In this document: in pieces, positions 27,766 to 36,620 of the stretch
How positions within the stretch are numbered: position 1 is the first letter of the stretch
Layout: the number at the start of each line of letters is the position of its first letter
Assembly (NCBI GenBank): GCA_028284445.1
Contig: JANQRS010000011.1
Location: 1-64,000, forward strand
Length of the DNA: 64,000 bases
Direction: 5' to 3'
Source: Calditrichia bacterium
GTDB taxonomy: Bacteria > Calditrichota > Calditrichia > RBG-13-44-9 > J075
The notes under the pieces: model-generated
The model's input: only the letters and a program-made list of their open reading frames with translations
The model's database searches: none
Told to the model about the DNA's origin: nothing
Position numbers and translations under genes: made by a program

Positions 27766-28806
27766 CTAGTCTGCCGGGCGGCTGGTGTTGGTGTTCTCCA
27801 GGAATTCAGCTGCTGCCTGCAGTGCCGGATATTTGCGCATTTTCTTGAGGGACATGTCGACCGCTTCCCCAATATAGCCGACATAGCGATTGCTCAAGAA
27901 GCGCCGATAGTTGTAGGCAAATGCACCTGCGTCGTGCAGCTTTCGCTGTATCACTGAATAATCGAGGATCTTGTCGTAGTAGTCGCGATCCCATTCGATA
28001 CCGATGTCCTTTAGGCTCGCATAATGGCGCTCAATAAGTGGTTGGCGCACGTCATCGCTAATTGGCAAATAGGAGTCCCATAGCAGCGAGGCGAGGTCGT
28101 AGAGCGGCGTGCCGTAGCGTGCATCCTGGAAATCGATCAGGTGAAAGAGGCCGCCGTTACCATTTTCCTCAAAAAAAACATTGCTGCTTTGTAAATCCCG
28201 GTGGACAAATATGGTTTCTTCAATATCCAAGGTACCGCAAAGTTCTTTCTTGAATGCTGCCATCATCCCGGCATCCGGCTCTACCTTCAGATAGAAATTC
28301 AGCAGTTGCTCATTGAGATGGAAATTGAATTCGAATTCATATTTTTCAAAGTCAAACCGTCGTTGGAAAGCAGGGCAATGTACCTCAAAGTGACACTTGC
28401 GCTGAAGTTCAATTAGAAAGTCCACCGCGCGCGACAATACAGACGGAATTTGGTCCAGGTTCTTGCGCAGGTACTGCTCCATGGTCGGCGTTGGGATATA
28501 GTCAACAAACGCCCAGCCCTCCGGTTTTACCATCTCAAACAATCTTGGCGTGTTTACCGTCGAGCGCTTGAGGTAGTAATCGATATTCATAAAATCGCTT
28601 AGCAAAGTCTGAGCCTGTTGTGGAACGGACATCAGCAGGATGCGGTCTTTGGGGAAATAATGTGGCCCGTCAAAATCGATCAGATAATAGGAGCGGGCAG
28701 AAGCGCCGCCCTGGATCTGATGCAGGTTAAACTGTTCATTTCCAAAGAAGGCTTTTAGCCGATTCCGGAGAATCTGATTCTCATTGCTCTTGGTGGGTTC
28801 AGTCAT
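27766..28806 (-). CDS. Aminoglycoside-phosphotransferase-fold kinase, AmgK-like
   Basis: 346 residues. The APH/choline-kinase core is visible: FVHRDLQSSNVFFE with the catalytic Asp (near residue 200), then LIDFQDARYGTPLYDLASLL supplying the Mg-binding Asp. The N-terminus RLKAFFG, then QGGASARSYYLI, fits the group of the cell-wall sugar kinase AmgK, which phosphorylates N-acetylmuramate or N-acetylglucosamine at C1 in peptidoglycan recycling. A MurU-like uridylyltransferase usually lies next to amgK and is missing here, so that name is tentative. It is the last gene of a GNAT-kinase unit, seven bases after the GNAT gene. Confidence 0.82.
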   Translation of the reverse strand: MTEPTKSNENQILRNRLKAFFGNEQFNLHQIQGGASARSYYLIDFDGPHYFPKDRILLMSVPQQAQTLLSDFMNIDYYLKRSTVNTPRLFEMVKPEGWAFVDYIPTPTMEQYLRKNLDQIPSVLSRAVDFLIELQRKCHFEVHCPAFQRRFDFEKYEFEFNFHLNEQLLNFYLKVEPDAGMMAAFKKELCGTLDIEETIFVHRDLQSSNVFFEENGNGGLFHLIDFQDARYGTPLYDLASLLWDSYLPISDDVRQPLIERHYASLKDIGIEWDRDYYDKILDYSVIQRKLHDAGAFAYNYRRFLSNRYVGYIGEAVDMSLKKMRKYPALQAAAEFLENTNTSRPAD

Positions 28807-28813
28807 CTTGACG

Positions 28814-29308
28814 CTACTTTCCTAACTCGGTCAAGGCAGCTTTGTCCAGGCGATAAGTTGTCCATTCATCCTGAGCCGTAGCGCCTAATTTCTTATAAAA
28901 ATTTATGGCCGGTTCGTTCCAGTCCAATACATTCCATTCCATACGCCCACATTTCTTCTCGATGGCAATTCGCGCCAGATGCTTGAGCAAATCCAACCCG
29001 ATGCCGCGGCCCCGCGCTTCCGGCACTACAAACAAGTCCTCCAGCCAGAGGCTGGGGTGACCCACGAAGGTGGAAAACACAAAGAAATAGAGCGCGAACC
29101 CGACGGCCTCATCCCGCTCGTCATAAGCGATGACGGCTTTGAAGTAGCTGCTTTCACCAAAACCAAACTCACGCAGTGCCTCGGCCGTGGCAGTTACTTG
29201 GTCTTCCAGCTTCTCGTAACGTGCCAGTCCAAGGACCAGGTCGAGCAGTAATTGTGAATCGCTTTCAGTTGCCGGGCGGATCGAAATGCTGCTTGTGGAG
29301 CTGCTCAT
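28814..29308 (-). CDS. GNAT N-acetyltransferase, SSAT-like
   Basis: 164 residues with the acetyl-CoA-binding motif EARGRGIGLDLLKHLA. The order LWLEDLFVVPE, GCGR-like CGRMEWNVLDWN and PAINFYKKLGA matches the spermidine/spermine N1-acetyltransferase-like branch of GNAT enzymes, whose members acetylate diamines, polyamines or thialysine. The substrate cannot be fixed from sequence. Its start codon overlaps the stop of the CotH gene by four bases, and its stop is seven bases before the APH-type kinase start, so all three are on one transcript. Confidence 0.9.
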   Translation of the reverse strand: MSSSTSSISIRPATESDSQLLLDLVLGLARYEKLEDQVTATAEALREFGFGESSYFKAVIAYDERDEAVGFALYFFVFSTFVGHPSLWLEDLFVVPEARGRGIGLDLLKHLARIAIEKKCGRMEWNVLDWNEPAINFYKKLGATAQDEWTTYRLDKAALTELGK

Positions 29309-31683
29309 TGAATAACCAATATTTTGCGGACCTGTGTCATAGCCGGTCGTGAATCATTTTTTGCCTTCAAATAAACAAAATACAACCCTGACGCAACCAT
29401 TTGTTGATTTTTATCGCGACCATCCCATGATATCTGATAGCTTCCCGCGCTCCTGAAACCGCTTGTAAGTGATCGAATGGTCTGCCCCAGGGGATTAACG
29501 ATTGCCAGTTCGATATCAGCGTTATTATTCAAGCTGTAAGGAATGATCGTTTCGCCGTTAAAAGGGTTGGGATAGTTTTGTCCAAGGAAGAAGGTTTGCA
29601 GTGCCGGATCATCTTGCCCCGTTTGAATGCTTGTTGTGCTGTTACTGGCGCCCGGTGTCGGGTCAGGAAACTCTTGCCAAACTGCCGCACCATCAGTAAC
29701 CCGTCCGTATGAGATGTCTGTTTGCTGTTCTCCATAGGAAATCGAATCAATGAAAGTTGTATCGCTGCGTAGGAGGCCGATGAATTCACCCTCTCGATTG
29801 AGGCGAAAATTAGCGTGGTCATCGCCATCGACGCCGTCTTCATCTGCCCAGATAAGCAGAAAATCGCCGGAAGGTAGAGAAATTGGCGGTAGCTGCCACT
29901 TCAAGAGATTATCCGGGTTGTCGGTCAGGTAAAGATCGCCGAGCCAAACAGCACCAGTGTCCCCGTTAAATATCTCCAGCCAGTCTTCATAGTCGCCCTG
30001 CGGATCAGCTATTGTAGAATCGTTGCTGGCCATAAATTCGTTGATAAACAGGACAGAGGACTGATTCCCGGACTGCGTCGAATAGGAGTTTGCCGGGGCG
30101 CTCGCCGGATCACTGGTAATCAGGCCGTCAACATCACTGGCGACGATATAATAATTCAAGCGGGTATCTTCACCAAGGGCAGGAACCGTCACGCTGTAAA
30201 CCTTGTCATTGGCAATCAGGTCGGCGCCAAGGCCATTGTCGGCCATTTCTAACGCCGGCTGCCAGACATCATTCAAGGCATATTCCAGCTTTACCTCTGC
30301 CGGTGTATCTTCATCCTCCACGCGGGCGTAAATCTTGATGTCAACATTCGGTCCCGGCCATAAGGGATCTCGATCAACGCTTTCAATTATTGGCGCGATA
30401 GGATTCAAGGCAAGTTGACTTCCTGCGCTGGCATGGCGCGCCGTCAGGTATGGAATAATGCCATAGGGCACATGATTGGCTACGCTCTGGTTGATCGAAT
30501 TTTGGAAATCGGCGATTGTAAAACCGTAATCGAGGGTTCGCCAGGTATCGAGCTCCGCTGCCGGGGTGATCATCGTTTGGAGGGCTGCGATCTCAGTGCT
30601 CAGTGTGGAGACGTCAAATCCACTGTTAAGGAGCTGGTCCATATAAAACGAGAAGCGGTCGCGGAATACATCAAATTTCAGCAGGCGCTCCGCCAATGGT
30701 CGCTCTGCGGCATCGCGTCCCCAATCGTAGATATTTCGATTGCCCCAGTCTACGCCGGGCTCTATACCGTCCCACCAGATGCCCAGTGTGTTGTCGAGGT
30801 CGTACGGAATATACTCAAATTTGCCAGTGCGGGTGTTGCGATAGAGATAGAAGTTGTTCTTGTTGTACCAATACCCATCCCAATTGGCTATGAGCACATC
30901 GACTGCCAGGGCGCGCAGGTAACCGTTGACGTTGAAGACTTCCTGGATAGATGAGACAAAAAAAGGATCGGGAACATTGTTCAGAACGGAGATGAAATAC
31001 GCTAAGTCAGAATAGTCGTCTCCTTCTGTGTTTGTTTTGAGATCATAAGCGCGCCGGCCGCCGGATGTAAACTGATATTCCTCAGGATCGCCACTGCCGC
31101 GAAAAGTCAGTGTCGCCGGCCACAGGCATTTATAGAGATTGCCGTTGTTATTACCAAAAATCCGTTTGACAAAATTTTCATCAATGTGCTCAACGTTCAA
31201 GTATAAACCGTAATAAGAATCGTTGATGTAAAGTTCCATGTGATTGGTGCGAGAGGCCGGCACCTGGAATTCACGATGAATATCCCAGCAAACTCTTGCT
31301 CGCAGGATCGACGGATCATTGTGCTCGCCATTAAGATTTAGTTTTTCCACACCCTGGTATTTGCGGCCTCGTTCAAAGGTGTTGAAAGATACTTTGAATG
31401 ATTTCTTCTGGGAGAAGCGTGAGGTGTTCCCACGTAGGCGAAATCCGATATTCGGCACGGTGTCTCGCACAACACCATCATCAAAGATGAAGGTCGCCGG
31501 ATACTCTTGATTGCTCTCCACATTCTGGAAAATGAGATCGAGGGAATCCGATTCAATCTCGATGTATACTTTGTGAACGGCATTTGTATCGAAGATGGAT
31601 GCCGCTTCTTGAGAAATAGCAAAAGTCGTTAGCAGGAGACTGAGCGAGAAGAATGTACGGAGCGAAATGGCGATTCGATGCAT
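29305..31683 (-). CDS. CotH-type secreted protein with lamin-tail and type IX sorting domains
   Basis: About 792 residues from ATG 31683, whose N-terminus MHRIAISLRTFFSLSLLLTTFAISQ is a good signal peptide. The frame runs 21 codons further up through a repeat sequence. Residues about 35-370 form a CotH domain, a secreted kinase-like fold (RLRGNTSRFSQKKSFKVSF, LNGEHNDPSILR, NYLNVEHIDENFVKR-like, YIPYDLDNTLG). An Ig-like segment and a lamin-tail domain (FINEFMASNDSTIADPQGDYEDWLEIFN) follow. The last 85 residues start NYPNPFNGETIIPYSL, the C-terminal domain read by type IX secretion. Whether CotH is active as a kinase is not shown. Confidence 0.88.
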   Translation of the reverse strand: MHRIAISLRTFFSLSLLLTTFAISQEAASIFDTNAVHKVYIEIESDSLDLIFQNVESNQEYPATFIFDDGVVRDTVPNIGFRLRGNTSRFSQKKSFKVSFNTFERGRKYQGVEKLNLNGEHNDPSILRARVCWDIHREFQVPASRTNHMELYINDSYYGLYLNVEHIDENFVKRIFGNNNGNLYKCLWPATLTFRGSGDPEEYQFTSGGRRAYDLKTNTEGDDYSDLAYFISVLNNVPDPFFVSSIQEVFNVNGYLRALAVDVLIANWDGYWYNKNNFYLYRNTRTGKFEYIPYDLDNTLGIWWDGIEPGVDWGNRNIYDWGRDAAERPLAERLLKFDVFRDRFSFYMDQLLNSGFDVSTLSTEIAALQTMITPAAELDTWRTLDYGFTIADFQNSINQSVANHVPYGIIPYLTARHASAGSQLALNPIAPIIESVDRDPLWPGPNVDIKIYARVEDEDTPAEVKLEYALNDVWQPALEMADNGLGADLIANDKVYSVTVPALGEDTRLNYYIVASDVDGLITSDPASAPANSYSTQSGNQSSVLFINEFMASNDSTIADPQGDYEDWLEIFNGDTGAVWLGDLYLTDNPDNLLKWQLPPISLPSGDFLLIWADEDGVDGDDHANFRLNREGEFIGLLRSDTTFIDSISYGEQQTDISYGRVTDGAAVWQEFPDPTPGASNSTTSIQTGQDDPALQTFFLGQNYPNPFNGETIIPYSLNNNADIELAIVNPLGQTIRSLTSGFRSAGSYQISWDGRDKNQQMVASGLYFVYLKAKNDSRPAMTQVRKILVIQ

Positions 31684-31709
31684 AGAGGAAACCTGATTTA
31701 TTGAAGACT

Positions 31710-31765
31710 GAAGATTGAAGAATGAAAATTGGAGACTAATCTTCAATTTTCATTCTTCAATCTTC
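31710..31765. repeat. 22-bp perfect inverted repeat after dctM
   Basis: Arms 31710-31731 and 31744-31765 are exact complements around a 12-base loop. The words GAAGATTGAA and GAAAATTG also make up the tandem repeat at 56073, so both belong to one AT-rich repeat family. Eight bases beyond the dctM stop, it may act as terminator of the TRAP operon. Confidence 0.85.
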
Positions 31766-31773
31766 GTTTGTGG

Positions 31774-33051
31774 TCATTCTGTTAAAAACTCTACCAGCCA
31801 GAGGCTGAGTTCCGGAATGTAGGTAATGATCATGAGCGCCACCAACAGGATTATCAGAAATGGCAGCGAGGCCACATAGAGTTTGGTGATCGGCTTTTCA
31901 AATCGGAAGCTGGCAATGAACAGGTTAATGCCTACAGGAGGCGTGGTATATCCGATGCCGAGATTTGTCAGGAAAATGACGCCAAGATGAACCGGATCGA
32001 CACCAAAGCTGTCGGCGATCGGAATAATCAGCGGGACGACCACCAGAATCGCTGAAAAAATGTCAAGCATCGCACCCACAACCAGCAGGAATATATTCAG
32101 TGTCAGTAGAAACATGGTTTTACTGGTGATATACTGCTCCATGAAACCGAGAATGGCATCAGGGATTTCCGCATCAATCATATAGTTTGCCAGGCCAAGT
32201 GCCGCCCCAAGGATCACCAGGATACCACCGACAAGCACCATGCTGTCACGCATTACCTGCGGCAGGTCTGTCTTCAGCGAAATGTCCTTGTAGATAAAGA
32301 CTTCGACGATAAGTACGTAGAAAGCAGTAATGGCTGCCGCCTCCGTAACTGTAAACCAGCCGGTGTAAATCCCGATCAGAATGATGAAGGGCAGAGGCAG
32401 TTCGCCCATTGCTTCCTTTATTGCCTGAAGGGCATTGTTCATGTTGAAGGGCACGGTTTCCAATTGCTGCCCGCGAACATAGTAAATACTATAGACGGAA
32501 AGGAGCACAATCATCAACACGCCTGGAATCAGGCCGGCAATAAAAAGTTTATCAATGCTCACGCCGCTTACCAACCCATACACGATGATCGGCAGACTTG
32601 GTGGAAATAGCATCCCGAGGTTTCCGGATGAAGTGAGCATGCCAAGGCTGAAATTGTCAGGATAAGATTCCTGCAGGAGCATCGGATAGAGTAAGCCGCC
32701 GAGAGCGATAATGGTAACGCCGGAAGCACCGGTAAATGCTGTAAAAATGGCACATGAAACAAGGGCGACAATTGATAAGCCGCCGGGAATCCAGCCGAAA
32801 ACGGCCTTGGCGACATTGATAAGCCGGGTTGGTGCATTGCTTTCTGCAAGCATGTAACCGGCAAAGGTAAACAGGGGAATGGCAAGCACAATTGGCTGAC
32901 TGGCAAGCCGGTATAGCTCCTGTATGACCACGATCAGCTCGATATCTGCAAAGTAGAAGGCGATCAGGGCAATGGCGCTGATGATGGTAAACAGCGGCGT
33001 GCCGTAGAGCGTGAGGACAAGAATCAATAATCCGATAATAAGTGCTGTCAT
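31774..33051 (-). CDS. dctM: TRAP transporter large membrane subunit DctM
   Basis: 425 residues of continuous hydrophobic helices, the normal size of the 12-helix DctM subunit that carries out Na+-coupled substrate translocation. Family motifs are IPLFTFAGYMLAES, FTAFTGASGVTIIALGGLLYPMLL, TSSGNLGMLFPPSLPIIVYG (ion and substrate site), and NLGIGYTTPPVGINLFIAS near the end. It is last in the order TatT-dctP-dctQ-dctM, 30 bp after dctQ. The likely cargo is an organic acid, but TRAP cargo cannot be read from the permease. Confidence 0.95.
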   Translation of the reverse strand: MTALIIGLLILVLTLYGTPLFTIISAIALIAFYFADIELIVVIQELYRLASQPIVLAIPLFTFAGYMLAESNAPTRLINVAKAVFGWIPGGLSIVALVSCAIFTAFTGASGVTIIALGGLLYPMLLQESYPDNFSLGMLTSSGNLGMLFPPSLPIIVYGLVSGVSIDKLFIAGLIPGVLMIVLLSVYSIYYVRGQQLETVPFNMNNALQAIKEAMGELPLPFIILIGIYTGWFTVTEAAAITAFYVLIVEVFIYKDISLKTDLPQVMRDSMVLVGGILVILGAALGLANYMIDAEIPDAILGFMEQYITSKTMFLLTLNIFLLVVGAMLDIFSAILVVVPLIIPIADSFGVDPVHLGVIFLTNLGIGYTTPPVGINLFIASFRFEKPITKLYVASLPFLIILLVALMIITYIPELSLWLVEFLTE

Positions 33052-33081
33052 AGCGAATAACCTTATTTGCTGTAGCGCTGA

Positions 33082-33591
33082 TTATGAAAGTTTGTTGACG
33101 GCTTCTTCGATTTCGTTGACCGGCGGCTTGTTCTGTAGAATGCGAATCAAAAAACGGAATGCGATAAGACCAAATCCGACGGGAATGATGATTTGAAAAT
33201 ACCAGGAAGGGATGTCGTTGAAAAGCGTCGAGCCGAACTCTCGTTCCAGCTGGATGAAGTCCCAGCCGACTTTCGCTAATATGGCGCAAATAAGCATTGC
33301 CGAAAAGTCGACGACTTTGCGCATGATTTTGTTTAGCCCGGGCGAACTGATTTGCGTAAGCACATCGATCCCGATATGCTTATCGTCGCGAGTAGCGAGC
33401 GATGCACCGATGAATCCGACCCAAAGGACCAGGTGGCGCAGGAATACGTCGCCCCAGAGTGGCGCCATAGCAAAGAAGCGGAGAATGATCTGCAGAAATG
33501 ACATGAGGACCATCGAAGCGACGATGGTGACGACCAAAGTGTTCTCGATTGACGCGAGGATCTTGTCAATCCGATCAAGGATCTTCTGCAT
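33082..33591 (-). CDS. dctQ: TRAP transporter small membrane subunit DctQ
   Basis: 169 residues with four helices, typical of DctQ. Characteristic segments are IDKILASIENTLVVTIVASMVLMSFLQIILRFF, WGDVFLRHLVLWVGFIGASLATRDDKHIGIDVL (the conserved W-x-G-x-x-x-A and HI-x-x-D region). It pairs with DctM to form the permease. AGGAGAG before the start is a strong ribosome site. A hairpin lies between dctP and this gene. Confidence 0.94.
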   Translation of the reverse strand: MQKILDRIDKILASIENTLVVTIVASMVLMSFLQIILRFFAMAPLWGDVFLRHLVLWVGFIGASLATRDDKHIGIDVLTQISSPGLNKIMRKVVDFSAMLICAILAKVGWDFIQLEREFGSTLFNDIPSWYFQIIIPVGFGLIAFRFLIRILQNKPPVNEIEEAVNKLS

Positions 33592-33627
33592 AAGGACTCT
33601 CCTGATTGAGCTGCGACTCGGGAATAC

Positions 33628-33651
33628 AGATCCCGGAGAGCCGGGATCTGT
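33628..33651 (-). promoter_or_regulatory. Intercistronic hairpin between dctP and dctQ
   Basis: Perfect ten-base arms CAGATCCCGG and CCGGGATCTG with a four-base loop lie in the 137-bp gap after dctP. A stable stem without a following T run at this place usually protects or trims the upstream message, which would give more binding protein than permease. The effect is inferred. Confidence 0.55.
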
Positions 33652-33728
33652 TCAGAAAATGTTGAGAAATAATACGGGTAGGTGACTAACAATTCAAGCG
33701 GTTTCTTGCCTAAATTGCTTGTTTTTTA

Positions 33729-34724
33729 TCACTTTGCTGCCTTGCCGGCCCGGAATTCTTCCAGAGCGGATTCGATCTTGCCAAGCAACTCTGCCGGATA
33801 CAATTTGCCGGTCAGATCTTTATGCGCCTGCTTGGCAACTTCGTAAAATTCTGCCAGGTTTTCTTCCGGCACCTTTACGATCTGGATATTGTTTTGCTTC
33901 ATCAGTTCAAGGGACGCAGCGTTGTCCTTGCGGCCTTGCTCCACCAGATTAGCCATGTGCTGACGGCCTTTTTCTTTCAGGACTGCCTGATGTTCAGGGC
34001 TTAGCTTGTCAAACATCTTCTTGGAAATCAATACTGCGCCGGAAACATTGGCCAGCGGCACGTCCATCATTGTCTTTACACGAGTGTGCCATTGTAGCGT
34101 TACGCATGGCAGCGCCGGAATATACACAGCTTCAATTAAGTTGGTTTGTAGCGATGTAAGAACATCCGGCAGGGCCAATGGAATCGCGCTGACGTTCAGT
34201 GCCTTAAACGTTGCTTCAGCCACCGGGTCCCCTTCCCACATCCACATCTTGGTGCCGCGTAAGTCGGAAATGCTGGTAATTGGCTCCTGGCTATATACGT
34301 TTGCAAAGCCAACGTCGGCCCAGCCAAGAATGACGAAGCCTTTTTCTTCAAACTTCTTCGAGAAGTCGTCGTAGAGCAGGGAGGTAACGTGATCAACTTC
34401 TTCGTAGTTGCGGAAGAGCATCGGCAGCTCCAGTACCCGAATCTCAGGCATGATTTCGCCAAGTCCAACACCGGTAAAGCCGGCACTGTGAATTTGGTTG
34501 AAACGCAGTTTGCGGACCACGTCTTTTTCATCACCCTGGACGCCACCAGCGTAAATTTTAAACTTTACTTTGCCATCAGTTGCTTCACGAACGTCCGTAT
34601 CCAGATCCTTCATTACCTTCCAATATGTGGATCCTTCCGGAGCCAGGGTAGCAAATTTGATGCGTTGAGACATGCCGCTGCTCACCAGCAGGGCAGTTAT
34701 CAAAAGAGTCAACATTAAGCGCAT
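33729..34724 (-). CDS. dctP: TRAP transporter substrate-binding protein DctP
   Basis: 331 residues from ATG 34724, six bases after GAGGAG; the in-frame ATG at 34730 touches that site. The signal peptide is MRLMLTLLITALLVSSGMSQ. The mature part starts IKFATLAPEGSTYWKVM, and the family core includes KFKIYAGGVQGDEKDVVRKL, GWADVGFANVYS, and MWMWEGDPVAEATFKALNVSAIPLALPDVLTSLQT. The usual ligand Arg of the carboxylate-binding motif lies in the region SDLRGTKMW. The tail is lysine-rich. With a TatT partner this belongs to the TatT-associated P-subunits studied in Treponema, where hydrophobic ligands were suggested. Confidence 0.95.
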   Translation of the reverse strand: MRLMLTLLITALLVSSGMSQRIKFATLAPEGSTYWKVMKDLDTDVREATDGKVKFKIYAGGVQGDEKDVVRKLRFNQIHSAGFTGVGLGEIMPEIRVLELPMLFRNYEEVDHVTSLLYDDFSKKFEEKGFVILGWADVGFANVYSQEPITSISDLRGTKMWMWEGDPVAEATFKALNVSAIPLALPDVLTSLQTNLIEAVYIPALPCVTLQWHTRVKTMMDVPLANVSGAVLISKKMFDKLSPEHQAVLKEKGRQHMANLVEQGRKDNAASLELMKQNNIQIVKVPEENLAEFYEVAKQAHKDLTGKLYPAELLGKIESALEEFRAGKAAK

Positions 34725-34797
34725 TATCATCTCCTCGGGCTTTCGCCTCAGTCATGCTTGCGCCCGTCAGGCGCAATTGGTTTACTAATCACGAGTA

Positions 34798-35655
34798 TTA
34801 AAGCAAATCATCCCGGCGATCCATTAGCCGTTGTGCACGAGCTTTCGCAACAGAAGTCATCAGTTCGTAGCCGGGTTGAATGTCATGCGGCGCTTCCAGC
34901 ACCTTATTTAATAATTCGTCAAATAATTCTTCATTCAAAGTGGTTGCGGCATAAAATTGTGCGTAGTAGACGTAGGCAATCATAAATTTTTCGTCTGACA
35001 GCTCAATGGCCTTTTCAAAGTGATTCTTTGCCTTTTCCGGATCGCCACCAAGCATTTTGGGGATTGAGCCATCGATGCTACCCCAGAACAGGTGGGCGCC
35101 ACCGAAGAAATACGACTCGTCCAGCTCCAGAACCCGATTCATCATGGCCTTCACAATCCCCAACTCGAAGACTGCCTGCGGATTGTCGCGATTCAAATTG
35201 ATCCAGCCGGACCAGGCAAAAGCTGTCCAGAACAGGCCGGGAAGCTCAGATTTTTTGATCTTCTTCAAGCGCTCCTTAAAGTCGGCTTCCTTCTCCGGAA
35301 TGCCGTCTTTAAAGGCGCCTGTGGTTTCAAGGAGCTTGTAACCATAATCGCGTGCTCTCAGGTAAAAGAGGCTGGCGCGTTCCGGCTGAGTTTCTTCCAG
35401 GAAACCGAGACTGTAGCTGGCATATCCCATCGCCAGGATTTCCAGAAGATCTTTATGTCCGGGATCTGCCCGATGAAAGCCCTCGAGTAGTTTGAGGTTC
35501 GACATCACTGCCACCTCGGCGATTTCCAGGTCCGGTTCGGCAAACAGGGCGTCAATACCATGCGCGAACAGGCCGCTGGTAACGTTCACTGCTATTTTTT
35601 GGATACATCCGGTTAGCAAGATCATGCAGAGTAGGGGAGCAAGGACACGTATCAT
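34798..35655 (-). CDS. TRAP-associated TatT lipoprotein
   Basis: 285 residues. MIRVLAPLLCMILLTGC is a lipoprotein signal with the lipid-bearing cysteine at residue 17. The rest is helical with degenerate TPR units (LLEILAMGYASYSLGFLEE, ASLFYLRARDYGYKLL, AKNHFEKAIELSDEKFMIAYVYYAQFYA). This is the TatT family known from Treponema pallidum Tp0956, a trimeric TPR lipoprotein that binds the P-subunit (Tp0957) in the periplasm. It is first in the operon, 73 bp before dctP. Function by homology: guiding ligand to or from DctP. Confidence 0.9.
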   Translation of the reverse strand: MIRVLAPLLCMILLTGCIQKIAVNVTSGLFAHGIDALFAEPDLEIAEVAVMSNLKLLEGFHRADPGHKDLLEILAMGYASYSLGFLEETQPERASLFYLRARDYGYKLLETTGAFKDGIPEKEADFKERLKKIKKSELPGLFWTAFAWSGWINLNRDNPQAVFELGIVKAMMNRVLELDESYFFGGAHLFWGSIDGSIPKMLGGDPEKAKNHFEKAIELSDEKFMIAYVYYAQFYAATTLNEELFDELLNKVLEAPHDIQPGYELMTSVAKARAQRLMDRRDDLL

Positions 35656-35953
35656 GTGAGGGCCTCAATGGTTAATGTCAAATAGCTCTCAAATATCCGC
35701 CAATTCACTACGCTAATCAAGGATAAATCCAGTTTCTCGCTGCTGTTTAGGGCGTATTTTACATTCTTATTCATCATCATCCGCTTAATATGCGAAATGT
35801 ATGCCACTTTTTTCACATAGTATTGAACAATGTTCATCAGAGAGTTAAGTAATTGTAGATATGAGGCTTAAGAGTAGGATTGATCAAGATGGCATCGAGA
35901 ATCGTGTTTGTAGAGTTCGACAAATGTGTCGAGAAATGGCGACAAAATGGCAG
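35656..35953. other. Promoter-containing gap ahead of the TRAP operon
   Basis: This gap separates the TatT gene start from the palindrome after recR. It is AT-rich, holds no plausible gene, and must contain the TRAP operon promoter, which I cannot place with confidence. A TTGACA on the minus strand near 35680 lacks a good -10 partner. Confidence 0.45.
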
Positions 35954-36003
35954 AGACATCCCCCCTCTATCTCCCCCCGGGGGGAGATAGAGGGGGGATG
36001 TCT
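35954..36003. repeat. Perfect 50-bp GC-rich palindrome (copy 2)
   Basis: Two 25-base arms without a loop meet at 35978/35979. The central 38 bp (six C, TCTATCT, six C and the complement) equal those at 27680-27725, while the outer bases differ but are again self-complementary. It starts 22 bp after the recR stop on the minus strand, a terminator-like position. Confidence 0.95.
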
Positions 36004-36025
36004 GATTTCTTTGCGGAGAATTAGT

Positions 36026-36619
36026 TCAAATCTCATTCCGCGTCTGTAGCGCTTTCCCAAGCGTTACTTCATCGACAAATTCAAGGGAACTACCGAGGGG
36101 GATGCCGCGAGCGAGCCGGGTGACTTTCACCCCTTGCGGTTTTAAGAGGCGCGCAAGGTAAATCGAGGTTGCTTCGCCTTCCGTGCTGGGGGTTAGGGCG
36201 AGAATGATTTCGTCAATGTTTTCCAGGCGCCCAAGGAGCTCTTTGATGCGCAATTCTTCCGGACCAATGCCGTCCAGTGGTGAGATGACCCCGCCGAGCA
36301 CATGATACAGGCCGCGAAATTCGTTGGTCTTTTCCAACATCAGGATGTTTTGCGAATCTTCCACCACGCAAATAACCGCCGCATTGCGGTTTTTGTCGTT
36401 GCAGATGGTGCAAAGCTCCAGTTCTGAAAAATTAAAGCAATTATTGCAGAGGCGTACTTCGTGTTTGACGCGCGTGATCGCTTCCGAGAGCTCCTTGCTT
36501 TCCTCGTCACTGCTGTTCAGCAGATGAAAAGCAAGGCGTGTTGCCGTCTTGCGTCCAATCCCCGGCAGTCTTGCCAGGGAGTTGATCAATTGTTGTAAAG
36601 GGGAGGGGAGAGCCTGCAT
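36026..36619 (-). CDS. recR: Recombination mediator RecR
   Basis: 197 residues, the normal size. RecR with RecO/RecF loads RecA onto gapped DNA. Features in order: N-terminal helix-hairpin-helix (LINSLARLPGIGRKTATRLAFHLL), the four-cysteine zinc finger C-x2-C-x13-C-x2-C-like segment (LCNNCFNFSELELCTIC), the Toprim domain (AAVICVVEDSQNILMLEKT, YHVLGGVISPLDGIGPE), and a C-terminal Walker-B-like end (VTRLARGIPLGSSLEFVDEVTLGKAL). One base separates it from ybaB. It is last in the ffs-dnaX-ybaB-recR series. Confidence 0.97.
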   Translation of the reverse strand: MQALPSPLQQLINSLARLPGIGRKTATRLAFHLLNSSDEESKELSEAITRVKHEVRLCNNCFNFSELELCTICNDKNRNAAVICVVEDSQNILMLEKTNEFRGLYHVLGGVISPLDGIGPEELRIKELLGRLENIDEIILALTPSTEGEATSIYLARLLKPQGVKVTRLARGIPLGSSLEFVDEVTLGKALQTRNEI

Positions 36620-36620
36620 C

